Source of the DNA: an uncultured Candidatus Melainabacteria bacterium
Lineage (GTDB): Bacteria; Cyanobacteriota; Vampirovibrionia; Gastranaerophilales; Gastranaerophilaceae
Assembly (NCBI GenBank): GCA_934777245.1
Contig: CAKVND010000005.1
Location: forward strand, 1-56,575
Length of the DNA: 56,575 bases
Reading direction: 5' to 3'
The position numbers and the translations under genes are program-made. Below are positions 8,978-16,717 of the stretch, one piece after another. The notes under the pieces are model-generated. The model saw only the letters and a program-made list of their open reading frames with translations. It searched no databases and was not told the DNA's origin. Within the stretch, counting starts at the first letter, position 1; each line of letters begins with the position of its first letter.

Positions 8978-9226
8978 ATGCTACCAATCATAACAGAAGA
9001 TATGTCATCAGAAATTTTTTCAGAAGCGTTTCAAGATGTTCAAGCTTGGAGAAAAAATATGGTGCAATATTTAAAAGAAGAAAATCCTGAAATCAATTCT
9101 GCCATTTTGGAAGTTGCTAAACATGATGAAGCTATTGACCTTAAAGCCGTTGCTTTAGGTGCATATTTAACTTACAGATTATTAGAAGTTGCAACAGAGA
9201 ATGATGGCTTATCTATAGAAGAATAG
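8978..9226 (+). CDS. Small hypothetical protein
   Basis: An 82-residue acidic, probably all-helical cytosolic protein of no family I recognise. There is no signal peptide or membrane segment. It stands alone with its own good sigma-70 promoter, a Shine-Dalgarno (ATAGGAGAG) at normal distance and a strong bidirectional terminator, which supports it being a real gene despite its size. Confidence 0.8.
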   Translation: MLPIITEDMSSEIFSEAFQDVQAWRKNMVQYLKEENPEINSAILEVAKHDEAIDLKAVALGAYLTYRLLEVATENDGLSIEE

Positions 9227-9255
9227 TATAATCATCTCTGTCAAAAATTACTAGA

Positions 9256-9299
9256 AAAAAAATAAACCTGAAAACAATAAATTTCAGGTTTATTTTTTT
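9256..9299. terminator. Bidirectional terminator
   Basis: An 18-bp stem (9256-9273 with 9282-9299) with A and T runs at its two ends, lying between convergent genes (82-aa gene and porin). It can serve both strands. Confidence 0.9.
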
Positions 9300-9317
9300 A
9301 CTTTAAACAAATTGACA

Positions 9318-10535
9318 TTATATTAACAACTGCGTTCCGAGCATAATTCTATGCGAATCTTTTGCTGCATCGTTTTGACAGAATACATAGTTAAGAATGA
9401 ATTTCAAACCCTGACCTTTTACAAAGTAATTTAAACCAACAGAATATTCACGTTTATTATTGTTTGCAATTTCTCTGTTTGGATCAAATTCATCATATCT
9501 GGCTATAATTTGAAGCTTTTTCGTCAACATATAAGCAACAGTCGCATAAAAACCGCTGGCATGTTTATCTGTTGAATAACCTGCCGTACCATTGTAACCG
9601 TTTGCTTGCGCCCATTCAAAATTTGCCATAAATCTTTTATATTCATACTGAACATGCGCACCAACTACACAGAAATTATTATCTCTGTGACCTGCATCCA
9701 TGCTACCGCCAACAAGTAATTTACCATACTTACCATCAGTTTTACCTAATGGTTTCAAATCAACTCTACCAATAAATTCTGCCCCAGGGAAAAATTCTTG
9801 AAAATAAGTATCAGAACTATAAACCCCAAAGTCATAATCCATCAAACTATAATTTCCTGCCACTTTAGCCCCAAGTTTACGAACGGTACCGAAGTTTCTT
9901 GATATTTGTGAACGAGCCAAGAACGGCAAAACAAATGGTCCGTAAGCACCTTCTAAACCAACAGGCGGACGAGAATTACCGATTAAAATTCTGTGGTGTG
10001 GAATCTTGTTTGTTGCGATGTACATATCAGCGAACAAGTTTTCTACCCAGTTTCTTTCTGATAATGGTGAGAAGTTAAACATAATTCTAAAATCACCATT
10101 ATTGTTCTTTAAGAAACCATCATAACCAACGTTAATCGTATTGATGTCATAATGATTTGTTGTATGCTCACGGTGCATACCACCTTCATTAAATTGAAGT
10201 CCGATATCACCGTTATAACCTGCCCAAAACTGAGTTCTATCCCATACTGAATCTTCATCAAATTTATGAGTCAAAACATCTTGTAAAAGATACGTCGGTT
10301 TATCATATTTATAAACTTCTAAATGATAAACATCTTGAAGTTTTTCTTTTAAACTTTTTTCTTGCGGAGCTTTTTCTTCTGTAATAGACACCGCTTGAGG
10401 AGCTTCCACATTCATTTCTTCTTGCGGAACATCAAGTACAACTTCTTCTAATTTTTGCTCCTTAACTTTTGCCCACGCCGGTGTGGTCAAAACTATTGCT
10501 ATTAATGCTAGTAAAATCTTTTTCTTCATACTCAT
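9318..10535 (-). CDS. Outer-membrane porin, phosphate-selective porin (OprO/OprP)-like
   Basis: Probable outer-membrane beta-barrel for diffusion of small anions. A signal peptide (MKKKILLALIAIVLTTPAWA) starts at the second of two nearby ATGs. A charged linker follows, then alternating amphipathic strands with many aromatic residues to the end (GTQLLI). The longer reading frame back to 10565 runs into the terminator of the upstream gene, so translation more likely begins at 10535 or 10529. The -10 TATAAT lies only ten bases before the ATG, giving a very short leader. Substrate is not determinable. Confidence 0.82.
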   Translation of the reverse strand: MSMKKKILLALIAIVLTTPAWAKVKEQKLEEVVLDVPQEEMNVEAPQAVSITEEKAPQEKSLKEKLQDVYHLEVYKYDKPTYLLQDVLTHKFDEDSVWDRTQFWAGYNGDIGLQFNEGGMHREHTTNHYDINTINVGYDGFLKNNNGDFRIMFNFSPLSERNWVENLFADMYIATNKIPHHRILIGNSRPPVGLEGAYGPFVLPFLARSQISRNFGTVRKLGAKVAGNYSLMDYDFGVYSSDTYFQEFFPGAEFIGRVDLKPLGKTDGKYGKLLVGGSMDAGHRDNNFCVVGAHVQYEYKRFMANFEWAQANGYNGTAGYSTDKHASGFYATVAYMLTKKLQIIARYDEFDPNREIANNNKREYSVGLNYFVKGQGLKFILNYVFCQNDAAKDSHRIMLGTQLLI

Positions 10536-10553
10536 ATTCTTATATATTATACA

Positions 10554-10594
10554 AAAAAAGACCAATTCTCATCAAGTGAGAATCGGTCTTTTTT
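10554..10594 (-). terminator. Terminator of FNT channel gene with embedded promoter
   Basis: An 18-bp stem with one mismatch (10554-10571 with 10577-10594) and T run on the minus strand ends the FNT transcript. The next gene's probable promoter (TTGATG-18-TATAAT, minus strand) begins in its loop, so terminator and promoter share the same bases. Confidence 0.85.
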
Positions 10595-10601
10595 AACTAA
10601 A

Positions 10602-11471
10602 CTAATGTTGATGTCTGTGTTCTTCTCTTAAGTAAGCTGTCCAGAATAATAGAACAACAAATACAAAAGCACCTACAATGTTACCACATGTAACAGGAAG
10701 TAAGTTGTGCAAGAAGAAACCTTTCCAAGTCATAGTTGCCAATTGGTCTGGAGTCATACCAGAAGCAGCAACGATTGATGGGAAGTGTTTCATCAATAAT
10801 CCGTTTGGAATAAAGAACATGTTTGCAACACTGTGTTCATAACCTGAAGCAACGAATGTCATGATTGGGAAGAAAATTGCGAAAATCTTACCAATAACAC
10901 GTTTTGAAGTTGAAGCCATGAAGATTGCTAAACAAACTAACCAGTTACAAAGGATACCTCTAAAGAATGCTTCGCCAAAAGATAAGTTAATTTTTGAGAA
11001 AGCTGTTTGCATAGCTGTAACACCAACTGCGTCGCCACCATTATGTCCCATGCCTGCTCCAAATATCAAACCTGCAACAAGGATTGATCCTAAGAAGTTT
11101 GCAATATAAACGATTGTCCAGCTTCTTAACAATTTCAGAAGGCTAACTTTCTTTTCTAAAACTGCGAAAGTCATCATTACGTTACCTGTAAATAATTCAG
11201 CACCTGTCAATGCAACAATCATCAAACCTGTAGCGAATGTCATAGCACCGATAAGTTTTGTGAAGCCCCAACCCATCATTGAGTCGCCTGTCATAACTGT
11301 TAATGATACTTGAGCACCAAATGCGATAAATGCACCTGCTGCGATTGCTAATGTAAACATTTTAGTTTTACTAAAATCAGCTTTTCCTGTCATAACACTG
11401 TCACTTAATTCGTGAACAGTAGCACTAGGAGTTAAGCTGTCTTGTGTGGAAATAACTTTTTCTTCTTCCAT
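10602..11471 (-). CDS. Formate/nitrite transporter family channel
   Basis: Pentameric inner-membrane channel of the FNT (FocA/NirC) family for formate, nitrite or a related monovalent anion. Length of 289 residues is typical. Six hydrophobic segments are visible, with family segments AAGAFIAFGAQ, GAELFTGNV (about residue 105) and the conserved NWLVCLAIFMA (about 180). The cytosolic N-terminal tail (about 40 residues) is longer than in many homologues. Shine-Dalgarno ATAGGAG precedes the ATG. An inverted repeat lies upstream at 11520-11542. In a fermenting organism formate is the likeliest substrate, but this is not shown by the sequence. Confidence 0.92.
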   Translation of the reverse strand: MEEEKVISTQDSLTPSATVHELSDSVMTGKADFSKTKMFTLAIAAGAFIAFGAQVSLTVMTGDSMMGWGFTKLIGAMTFATGLMIVALTGAELFTGNVMMTFAVLEKKVSLLKLLRSWTIVYIANFLGSILVAGLIFGAGMGHNGGDAVGVTAMQTAFSKINLSFGEAFFRGILCNWLVCLAIFMASTSKRVIGKIFAIFFPIMTFVASGYEHSVANMFFIPNGLLMKHFPSIVAASGMTPDQLATMTWKGFFLHNLLPVTCGNIVGAFVFVVLLFWTAYLREEHRHQH

Positions 11472-11519
11472 TTTTTCTTTTTCTCCTATATTTTCTCTCT
11501 TTTTTGAACACTAAATTTT

Positions 11520-11542
11520 CATAATTTTCTGACGAAATTATG
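11520..11542. promoter_or_regulatory. Inverted repeat upstream of FNT channel
   Basis: CATAATTT and AAATTATG (8 bp each, 7-base centre) between divergent genes, about 50 bases before the FNT start. It could be an operator or a leader hairpin. The rest of this 277-base gap shows only AT-rich sequence and the copy E promoter. Confidence 0.3.
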
Positions 11543-11713
11543 TCGGCTAAATGTGGTTTACTATCTATATCCTAAAATTTTAATGTTCTTTAAAAACTCT
11601 GCTTAAATCTATTTTGTTTAAGTCCTTATTGATAATAACACCTGAAAAAATGATTGCAAGATTTTTTTTAAACAAATTTTATAAAAATTTTTCGTAATAA
11701 TTTGTAACAAATT

Positions 11714-11747
11714 GGCAAGTTTTGCATAAATAATGTTTTTATATATG
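11714..11747 (+). promoter_or_regulatory. GGCAATTTTT-class promoter (copy E)
   Basis: GGCAAGTTTT (11714-11723), 16 bp, then TATATATG running into the ATG at 11749, which predicts an almost leaderless mRNA. A TTGTAACAAATT motif lies directly upstream (11702). Confidence 0.5.
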
Positions 11748-11748
11748 T

Positions 11749-13116
11749 ATGGATAGTGTGTCACTACAGAATTTAAATAATATTTATAAAAGTGCTGAAA
11801 TTCAAAGAAAGAAGAGTGTAAGCACCAGTCAAACTGCGCCGATTGAGACACAGACATCAGTGCCTAACTTCAAGGCTTATACTTCTGCTGTATCTATAAG
11901 AACAACTTTGGCAAATAAAGATGAGCATAAAAAATATGAAGCTTTATCAAATGAATTAGATTTGCCATATAGAAAAAAACTTGAATTCGCTTTGAAATCC
12001 GGTCAATTATTGAAAAACAATTCAAATGATAAAAGTACTGTCTTAGATAATTTGCATAAGATTATTACAGAAGATAGAGACCCCGGATTGGATAAAGTTG
12101 TTATTTTGAAAGAATGTTTAGATATTCTCTCAAACCCTTATGTTATTACGCAAACTTGTGAAGATATTCCAAATCAATATAAACGTCAAGTAATCGGTTT
12201 AATTACAAATTTATCAGAAGATCCGAATGAAATTGCAAAAACAAAATGGGAACTTGATAATATGCATACAGGCACATGTCCGGCTGCAAGTATAGAATTT
12301 GATTTAGCAACAAAACACACTGCTGAATTCTTTAGAATGGTAGAAGGTTTGACTTCTCCTAAAAATGAAGTTGTAAAAACTATCAAGATGGATAATTTAT
12401 CTCAAAAATCTAATGATGCAATATGGTTACTTAAAACTTTTAAAACTCCACACCAAATGAATGGATTTGAGTCTGCTCAAGTTTTACTAAAACCTGATGA
12501 AAATGCAATAATTAGAGCGCGTATTCAAAACAATCATCGAGACCCTGGTGAACGCTCAATAATCGATGTTTTAATGCAATCAACATTGATGCAACTGGGT
12601 TCTCAACAAACTTATAACTCTTTAACCGATAAAAGAGCTCCGAACGAATGGACTCAAGAAGATGGCGGTTTAATTGATTTTGAAAAAACTTACGTAGAAT
12701 CTGTGGTTGAAGATAAAAATACAACTTCTGTAACTTATCAAAAAGTTGATGAAAACGGACGTCTTAGCGGTTATGAAAAAGATTTCAAAACAATAAAGAA
12801 AGAATTGTTAGATACTCTCAAAATGGGACATAATATAATTATTGGCTATACTTGGCCTGATCCTGAAAATGGCAATCGATTAGCAGGACATGAAATAACA
12901 ATTGTAGGCTATAAAGTAAAACCTGATGGTGAAGGAGTATTTATTTGCCAAGATTCAGATGATGATATTGCAGCTCCAATAGAAATGAGTGAAAAAGAAT
13001 TGTTGCCAAAAATTCATCATGCAGGACTTCCGGATGAAATAGCTTCCAGAGATTTTAAATATCAAGATAGTTGGGAAGTTGGACTAGATGAATTTCAAAA
13101 GCTTAAAACAGCTTAA
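11749..13116 (+). CDS. Putative papain-like cysteine peptidase, unknown family
   Basis: 455 residues, no recognised family and no signal peptide. The C-terminal half has the spacing of a papain/C39-like Cys-His-Asp triad: C177 in HTGTCPAAS at a helix start, H381 in AGHEITIVGY, and D402 in ICQDSDDD at the next strand. The GHxxxVxGY pattern is typical of such folds. Residues 1-55 are Ser/Thr/Gln-rich and carry an NFKAY motif. It is preceded by a GGCAATTTTT-class promoter that leaves essentially no 5' leader. Peptidase activity is a structural guess; a transglutaminase-like or peptide-binding role is also possible. Confidence 0.8.
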   Translation: MDSVSLQNLNNIYKSAEIQRKKSVSTSQTAPIETQTSVPNFKAYTSAVSIRTTLANKDEHKKYEALSNELDLPYRKKLEFALKSGQLLKNNSNDKSTVLDNLHKIITEDRDPGLDKVVILKECLDILSNPYVITQTCEDIPNQYKRQVIGLITNLSEDPNEIAKTKWELDNMHTGTCPAASIEFDLATKHTAEFFRMVEGLTSPKNEVVKTIKMDNLSQKSNDAIWLLKTFKTPHQMNGFESAQVLLKPDENAIIRARIQNNHRDPGERSIIDVLMQSTLMQLGSQQTYNSLTDKRAPNEWTQEDGGLIDFEKTYVESVVEDKNTTSVTYQKVDENGRLSGYEKDFKTIKKELLDTLKMGHNIIIGYTWPDPENGNRLAGHEITIVGYKVKPDGEGVFICQDSDDDIAAPIEMSEKELLPKIHHAGLPDEIASRDFKYQDSWEVGLDEFQKLKTA

Positions 13117-13167
13117 TCTTATAGTTCAATCACAATCTTTATGCTATGATTTCTCTAAGGAGAAATT

Positions 13168-13791
13168 ATGTTTCAACAATTTTCACCAAATATGTTAAAA
13201 ACTTACGAGCTTTGCCCTAAAAAGTTTTATTTAAAATATATTAAAGGCATTACTATGCCGGTTAATGATGATATTTTTGAATTTGGTAAAAATATACACG
13301 CACTTGCTTCATATTACTTGCGTGGTGAAAATTTAGAAAATATGGAAAAATCTTTAAATGAACGTGAGAAATTGGTTTGGGAACACTTACGCTCTATAAA
13401 ATATTTTAGTTATGAAGTAATAAACACTGAATATAATTTAGCAGTCAGAATTGGAAATCATTTCTTTGGCGGACGATTAGATGCTTTAGTCAAAAATGAT
13501 AATACATATTTTATTTTAGATTATAAAACAGGTTCAGCGCCTAAAAATGCAAAATACGACTTTCAAACAATAATTTATATTCTTGCAGTAAAAGAATTTT
13601 TCAAAACTGACAAAATTACATTTGTTTATATCGATTTAAAAAACAAAGAAGAAGTTAAAATAGAATATTCACCTGAAATGGAAGTTCAATATAAAAAGAA
13701 AATATTAACGGCTGTAGAAAATATTGAAAAAGCGGAAGAACCTCTTAAGAAAAAAGATTGTAAATGTGAGTACGAATTAATTTGCTATTAA
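13168..13791 (+). CDS. PD-(D/E)XK nuclease-fold protein, Cas4/RecB-like, with four cysteines
   Basis: 207 residues matching the RecB/Cas4 nuclease family. D104 (GGRLDAL), D118 and K120 (LDYKTGS) and the Q133-x-x-x-Y137 motif form the active site. C16 near the N terminus and C198, C200, C206 at the C terminus are placed like the Fe-S cluster ligands of Cas4 and AddB. It is likely a single-strand DNA exonuclease. No CRISPR array or cas gene is nearby. Shine-Dalgarno AAGGAG is good. Its stop overlaps the end of the convergent ftsY by four bases. Confidence 0.88.
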   Translation: MFQQFSPNMLKTYELCPKKFYLKYIKGITMPVNDDIFEFGKNIHALASYYLRGENLENMEKSLNEREKLVWEHLRSIKYFSYEVINTEYNLAVRIGNHFFGGRLDALVKNDNTYFILDYKTGSAPKNAKYDFQTIIYILAVKEFFKTDKITFVYIDLKNKEEVKIEYSPEMEVQYKKKILTAVENIEKAEEPLKKKDCKCEYELICY

Positions 13792-14690
13792 TTAAATAAA
13801 GCTTTTATAAATTCTTTTGAATTAAAATCTTTCAAATCTTCCATTTTTTCACCTACTCCGACCAATTTTACAGGCAAACCAAGTTCTTTTGCAATTGCAA
13901 GTACAATTGCACCTTTTGCAGACCCATCAAGTTTAGTTAAAGCAACTGCAGTTAAATTTACACATTCCTTAAATACTTTTGCTTGCTGTAAACCATTTTG
14001 ACCTGTATTAGCATCTATTACTAAAAAGCTTTCTCTAAGCTCATTTGGGGCATTTTTATCAATAACACCCTTAATCTTAGAAAGCTCTTCCATTAAATTA
14101 AATTTGTTTTGTAAACGACCTGCTGTATCAACTAAAATTACATCATATTTTTCATTACGCGCTTTTTGAATAGCTTCATAAACGACAGATGCAGGATCAG
14201 CCTTATCACGTCTTACAATATCAGCACCTGAACGTTTAGACCAAATATCAACTTGTTCTTCTGCAGCTGCTCTAAAAGTATCTCCGGCGGCAATTAGAAC
14301 TCGTTTGCCTTCTTGCTTAAATTTATAAGCCATTTTGCCTATAAGCGTCGTTTTTCCGGCACCATTAACACCGGTGATAAAATAAATATTGAGTTCACCG
14401 TCTTTATATGCAATTTCACTAGAGCCAGTCTTTTCTAACGTATTTAAGAACTCATTTTCTAAATACTCTTTAACTTGGGAAGGCTTTATTTTGTTTTGTC
14501 CACGCAATTTATCAACAAGCTCAGATGCGTAACCAACGCCCAAATCAGCGCTGATTAGCAAATCTTCCATATCATCAAGAACGAAATCCGAAAATTCTTC
14601 CTCTTCAGATACTGCATCTACAACATTACCGACCAATGCTTGAGCGGTTTTTGATACTGTATTTTTTAGTTTGTCAAAAAAGTTGAACAT
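13788..14690 (-). CDS. ftsY: Signal recognition particle receptor FtsY
   Basis: SRP receptor GTPase that docks ribosome-nascent-chain-SRP complexes at the membrane. It consists almost only of the NG domain (300 residues; the acidic A domain is reduced to about 35 residues). GTPase motifs are GVNGAGKT (107-114), DTFRAAAEEQ (137-146), DTAGR (188-192) and TKLDGSAKG (252-260). It follows nusB on the same strand, but a hairpin stands between them and no Shine-Dalgarno precedes the ATG. The SRP RNA partner is encoded about 35 kb away in this window. Confidence 0.96.
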   Translation of the reverse strand: MFNFFDKLKNTVSKTAQALVGNVVDAVSEEEEFSDFVLDDMEDLLISADLGVGYASELVDKLRGQNKIKPSQVKEYLENEFLNTLEKTGSSEIAYKDGELNIYFITGVNGAGKTTLIGKMAYKFKQEGKRVLIAAGDTFRAAAEEQVDIWSKRSGADIVRRDKADPASVVYEAIQKARNEKYDVILVDTAGRLQNKFNLMEELSKIKGVIDKNAPNELRESFLVIDANTGQNGLQQAKVFKECVNLTAVALTKLDGSAKGAIVLAIAKELGLPVKLVGVGEKMEDLKDFNSKEFIKALFN

Positions 14691-14700
14691 AATTAAAAAT

Positions 14701-14731
14701 GTCGGGTTAAATAAAAACTGTTTAACCCGAC
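14701..14731 (-). terminator. Hairpin between nusB and ftsY
   Basis: GTCGGGTTAAA and TTTAACCCGAC (11 bp) around nine bases, followed on the minus strand by ATTTTTAATT and then at once by the ftsY ATG. It is either a weak terminator/attenuator or a structured leader. Confidence 0.55.
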
Positions 14732-14748
14732 CTACATTTCCTTTACTT

Positions 14749-15408
14749 TTATTTCAATCCGTTTTCTACGATAACTTTAGCCAAAATACCGTTTACAAAA
14801 GAAGAAGAATCTTCTGTTGAATATTTTTTAGCCAATTCAACAGCTTCATCAACAACAACTTTCAAAGGTGCGCCTTTTGTATAAAGTAATTCTGTAATTG
14901 CAATTCTCAAGATGTCTTTGTCAATTTTAACAAGTCTTGAAATATCCCAACCATTTGAATATTTTTGAATTTCATTATCAATTTCATTGTGATTAATTTT
15001 GAATTGTTCAGCAATTTCAATTGTATAATTTTTCACTTCAGATTGATTTTCTAAAGTTGTAAATTCAGCTATTTCCAAAGCTAAAAGCGCTTTTTCTGCA
15101 ACATCCAGCATTGTATCGACTTTTGCAATCATTTCATCTGTCATAGGGATTTGAACAGGCTTATTCTTTGCGCCCATTGGTCTTGACAAGTTTGATTCAT
15201 GTTCTGCTTCATAAGTATCTAAAGCTTCTTTAATGTCAATCAAAGAACCAACAGTCAAATTTAATTCTTCAGAAGCTGAATTTGAAAGAATTCTAACTGA
15301 TTTAAGCATGATATCTTCAAAATCTTTTCTGGAATATCTTGTAATTTCTTTATCAAATTGTGAAAACAATATAAGTGCTAATTCTCTAGCTGCACGTCTA
15401 GCTTGCAT
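14749..15408 (-). CDS. nusB: Transcription antitermination factor NusB
   Basis: RNA-binding antitermination factor that binds boxA of rRNA leaders with NusE (S10). The C-terminal 130 residues carry the NusB pattern, with DISRLVKIDKDILRIAITELLY and VVDEAVELAKKYSTEDSSSFVNGILAKV as clear family segments. At 219 residues it is longer than the usual 130-160, because about 70 extra residues lie between the first helix (RRAARELALILFSQFD) and the core. Such long NusB proteins occur in Cyanobacteria. The start is supported by an AGGAGA Shine-Dalgarno. Confidence 0.93.
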   Translation of the reverse strand: MQARRAARELALILFSQFDKEITRYSRKDFEDIMLKSVRILSNSASEELNLTVGSLIDIKEALDTYEAEHESNLSRPMGAKNKPVQIPMTDEMIAKVDTMLDVAEKALLALEIAEFTTLENQSEVKNYTIEIAEQFKINHNEIDNEIQKYSNGWDISRLVKIDKDILRIAITELLYTKGAPLKVVVDEAVELAKKYSTEDSSSFVNGILAKVIVENGLK

Positions 15409-15557
15409 AAATTTTCTCCTATTTTAATTATAAAATTATGTTAACACGAAAAAAAATGTTTTTATACACACAAATAAAGAATCTTTTTAGTAGAAATATC
15501 TTGTGATAATATATTTACAGAATTTTTCACTACAAAAAATAGCAAAGGATATCATAT

Positions 15558-16712
15558 ATGAGAAAGAGTCTTTGTCTTATACCGTTGGCTCTTGGAACAC
15601 TAGGGCTCGGACTTACCGAATATGTTATGATGGGAATCCTACCGGATACTGCAAAGTCAATGCACTGCACAATACCGGAAGCAGGGAATTTTATATCATT
15701 TTATGCACTAGGCGTTGTTTTTGGTGCAATTTTACTTGTTATTATTGCAAGAACCAAACCATTAAAAACTATTCTATTATGGTTAATGACAATTTTTACA
15801 GTTGCAAATTTTTTAACTGCATTTATAAGCAATTATCATATTTTTTGCCTTATTAGATTTATTGCGGGACTGCCGCATGGATGTTTCTTTAGCGTTGGTG
15901 CAATCTCAGCCGGAAAATTATGCGAAAAAGGCAAAGAAAATCAATCAGTAGCTTTAATGTGTTCCGGAATGACTTTTGCAAACTTAATTGGTATTCCTTT
16001 AGGTACAATGATAAGTCACAGTTTAAGCTGGCGCCTTATATTTTTATTTATTGGTTTAGTTGGTTTAATAATTTTATACTCTATAAACCGACTTGTGCCA
16101 AATTTAAAACCACTACCTGATACAGGATTTAGAGGTCAATTTAAATTTCTAAAAAGCTTAGCACCTTGGCTATTAATTTTTGCGGTAATTATGGGAAATG
16201 GAGGTATTTTCTGCTGGTATAGTTACATTAATCCTCTTTTAGTCAATGTTTCAGGTTTTATGCCGCAGTTCGTATCTCTAATTATGGTTCTTGCCGGCGC
16301 CGGCATGTGTATAGGGAATTTTCTTGGAGGAAAATTATCTGATAAATTCAGTCCTTCGATTATTGCAGGATTAACACAATTATTAGCTTGCTTTGCTCTA
16401 ATTATAATATTCTTATACGCACAGAATCCATTTATTTCGATACTTTGTATGGTAATTTGCACCGGATGTTTATTTGGAGTTTCAGCCCCTCAACAAGTAT
16501 TGTTAATTGACAACGCCAAAGGTGGAGAAATGTTAGGTGCTTCTTTTTCACAAATTTCATTTAATCTAGGTAATGCTCTTGGCGCGTTTATAGGTGGAAT
16601 TCCAATAGAAATAGGACTTGGATATAAATTTACAGCAATTCCCGGCGCACTGTTTGCGTTTATCGGATTTTTACTATTAATGTATTTTTACAAAAGATAT
16701 GCAACTAATTAA
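15558..16712 (+). CDS. MFS transporter, AraJ-type drug:H+ antiporter family
   Basis: 384-residue major facilitator superfamily protein with 12 hydrophobic segments. The N-terminal pattern LIPLALGTLGLGLTEYVMMG and the RFIAGLPHGCFFS motif (about residues 100-112) are typical of the DHA1 AraJ/YdhP branch, which exports sugars, arabinose-like compounds or drugs. The substrate cannot be read. An AAAGGA site precedes the ATG. It is a single gene facing the M16 peptidase gene, whose stop lies five bases away. Confidence 0.9.
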   Translation: MRKSLCLIPLALGTLGLGLTEYVMMGILPDTAKSMHCTIPEAGNFISFYALGVVFGAILLVIIARTKPLKTILLWLMTIFTVANFLTAFISNYHIFCLIRFIAGLPHGCFFSVGAISAGKLCEKGKENQSVALMCSGMTFANLIGIPLGTMISHSLSWRLIFLFIGLVGLIILYSINRLVPNLKPLPDTGFRGQFKFLKSLAPWLLIFAVIMGNGGIFCWYSYINPLLVNVSGFMPQFVSLIMVLAGAGMCIGNFLGGKLSDKFSPSIIAGLTQLLACFALIIIFLYAQNPFISILCMVICTGCLFGVSAPQQVLLIDNAKGGEMLGASFSQISFNLGNALGAFIGGIPIEIGLGYKFTAIPGALFAFIGFLLLMYFYKRYATN

Positions 16713-16717
16713 TCTAT

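Noticed and set aside
10536..10565. Longer start of the porin
   Set aside because: It lies in the terminator stem and -10 of the upstream/downstream units; the signal peptide begins at 10535 or 10529.
11714..11728. sigma-54 promoter (TTGGCAAGTTTTGCA)
   Set aside because: GG-to-GC distance is 10 rather than 12 bases, and the other five copies of this class lack the GC element.
13168..13791. CRISPR-associated locus
   Set aside because: No repeat-spacer array or other cas gene is visible anywhere in the window.
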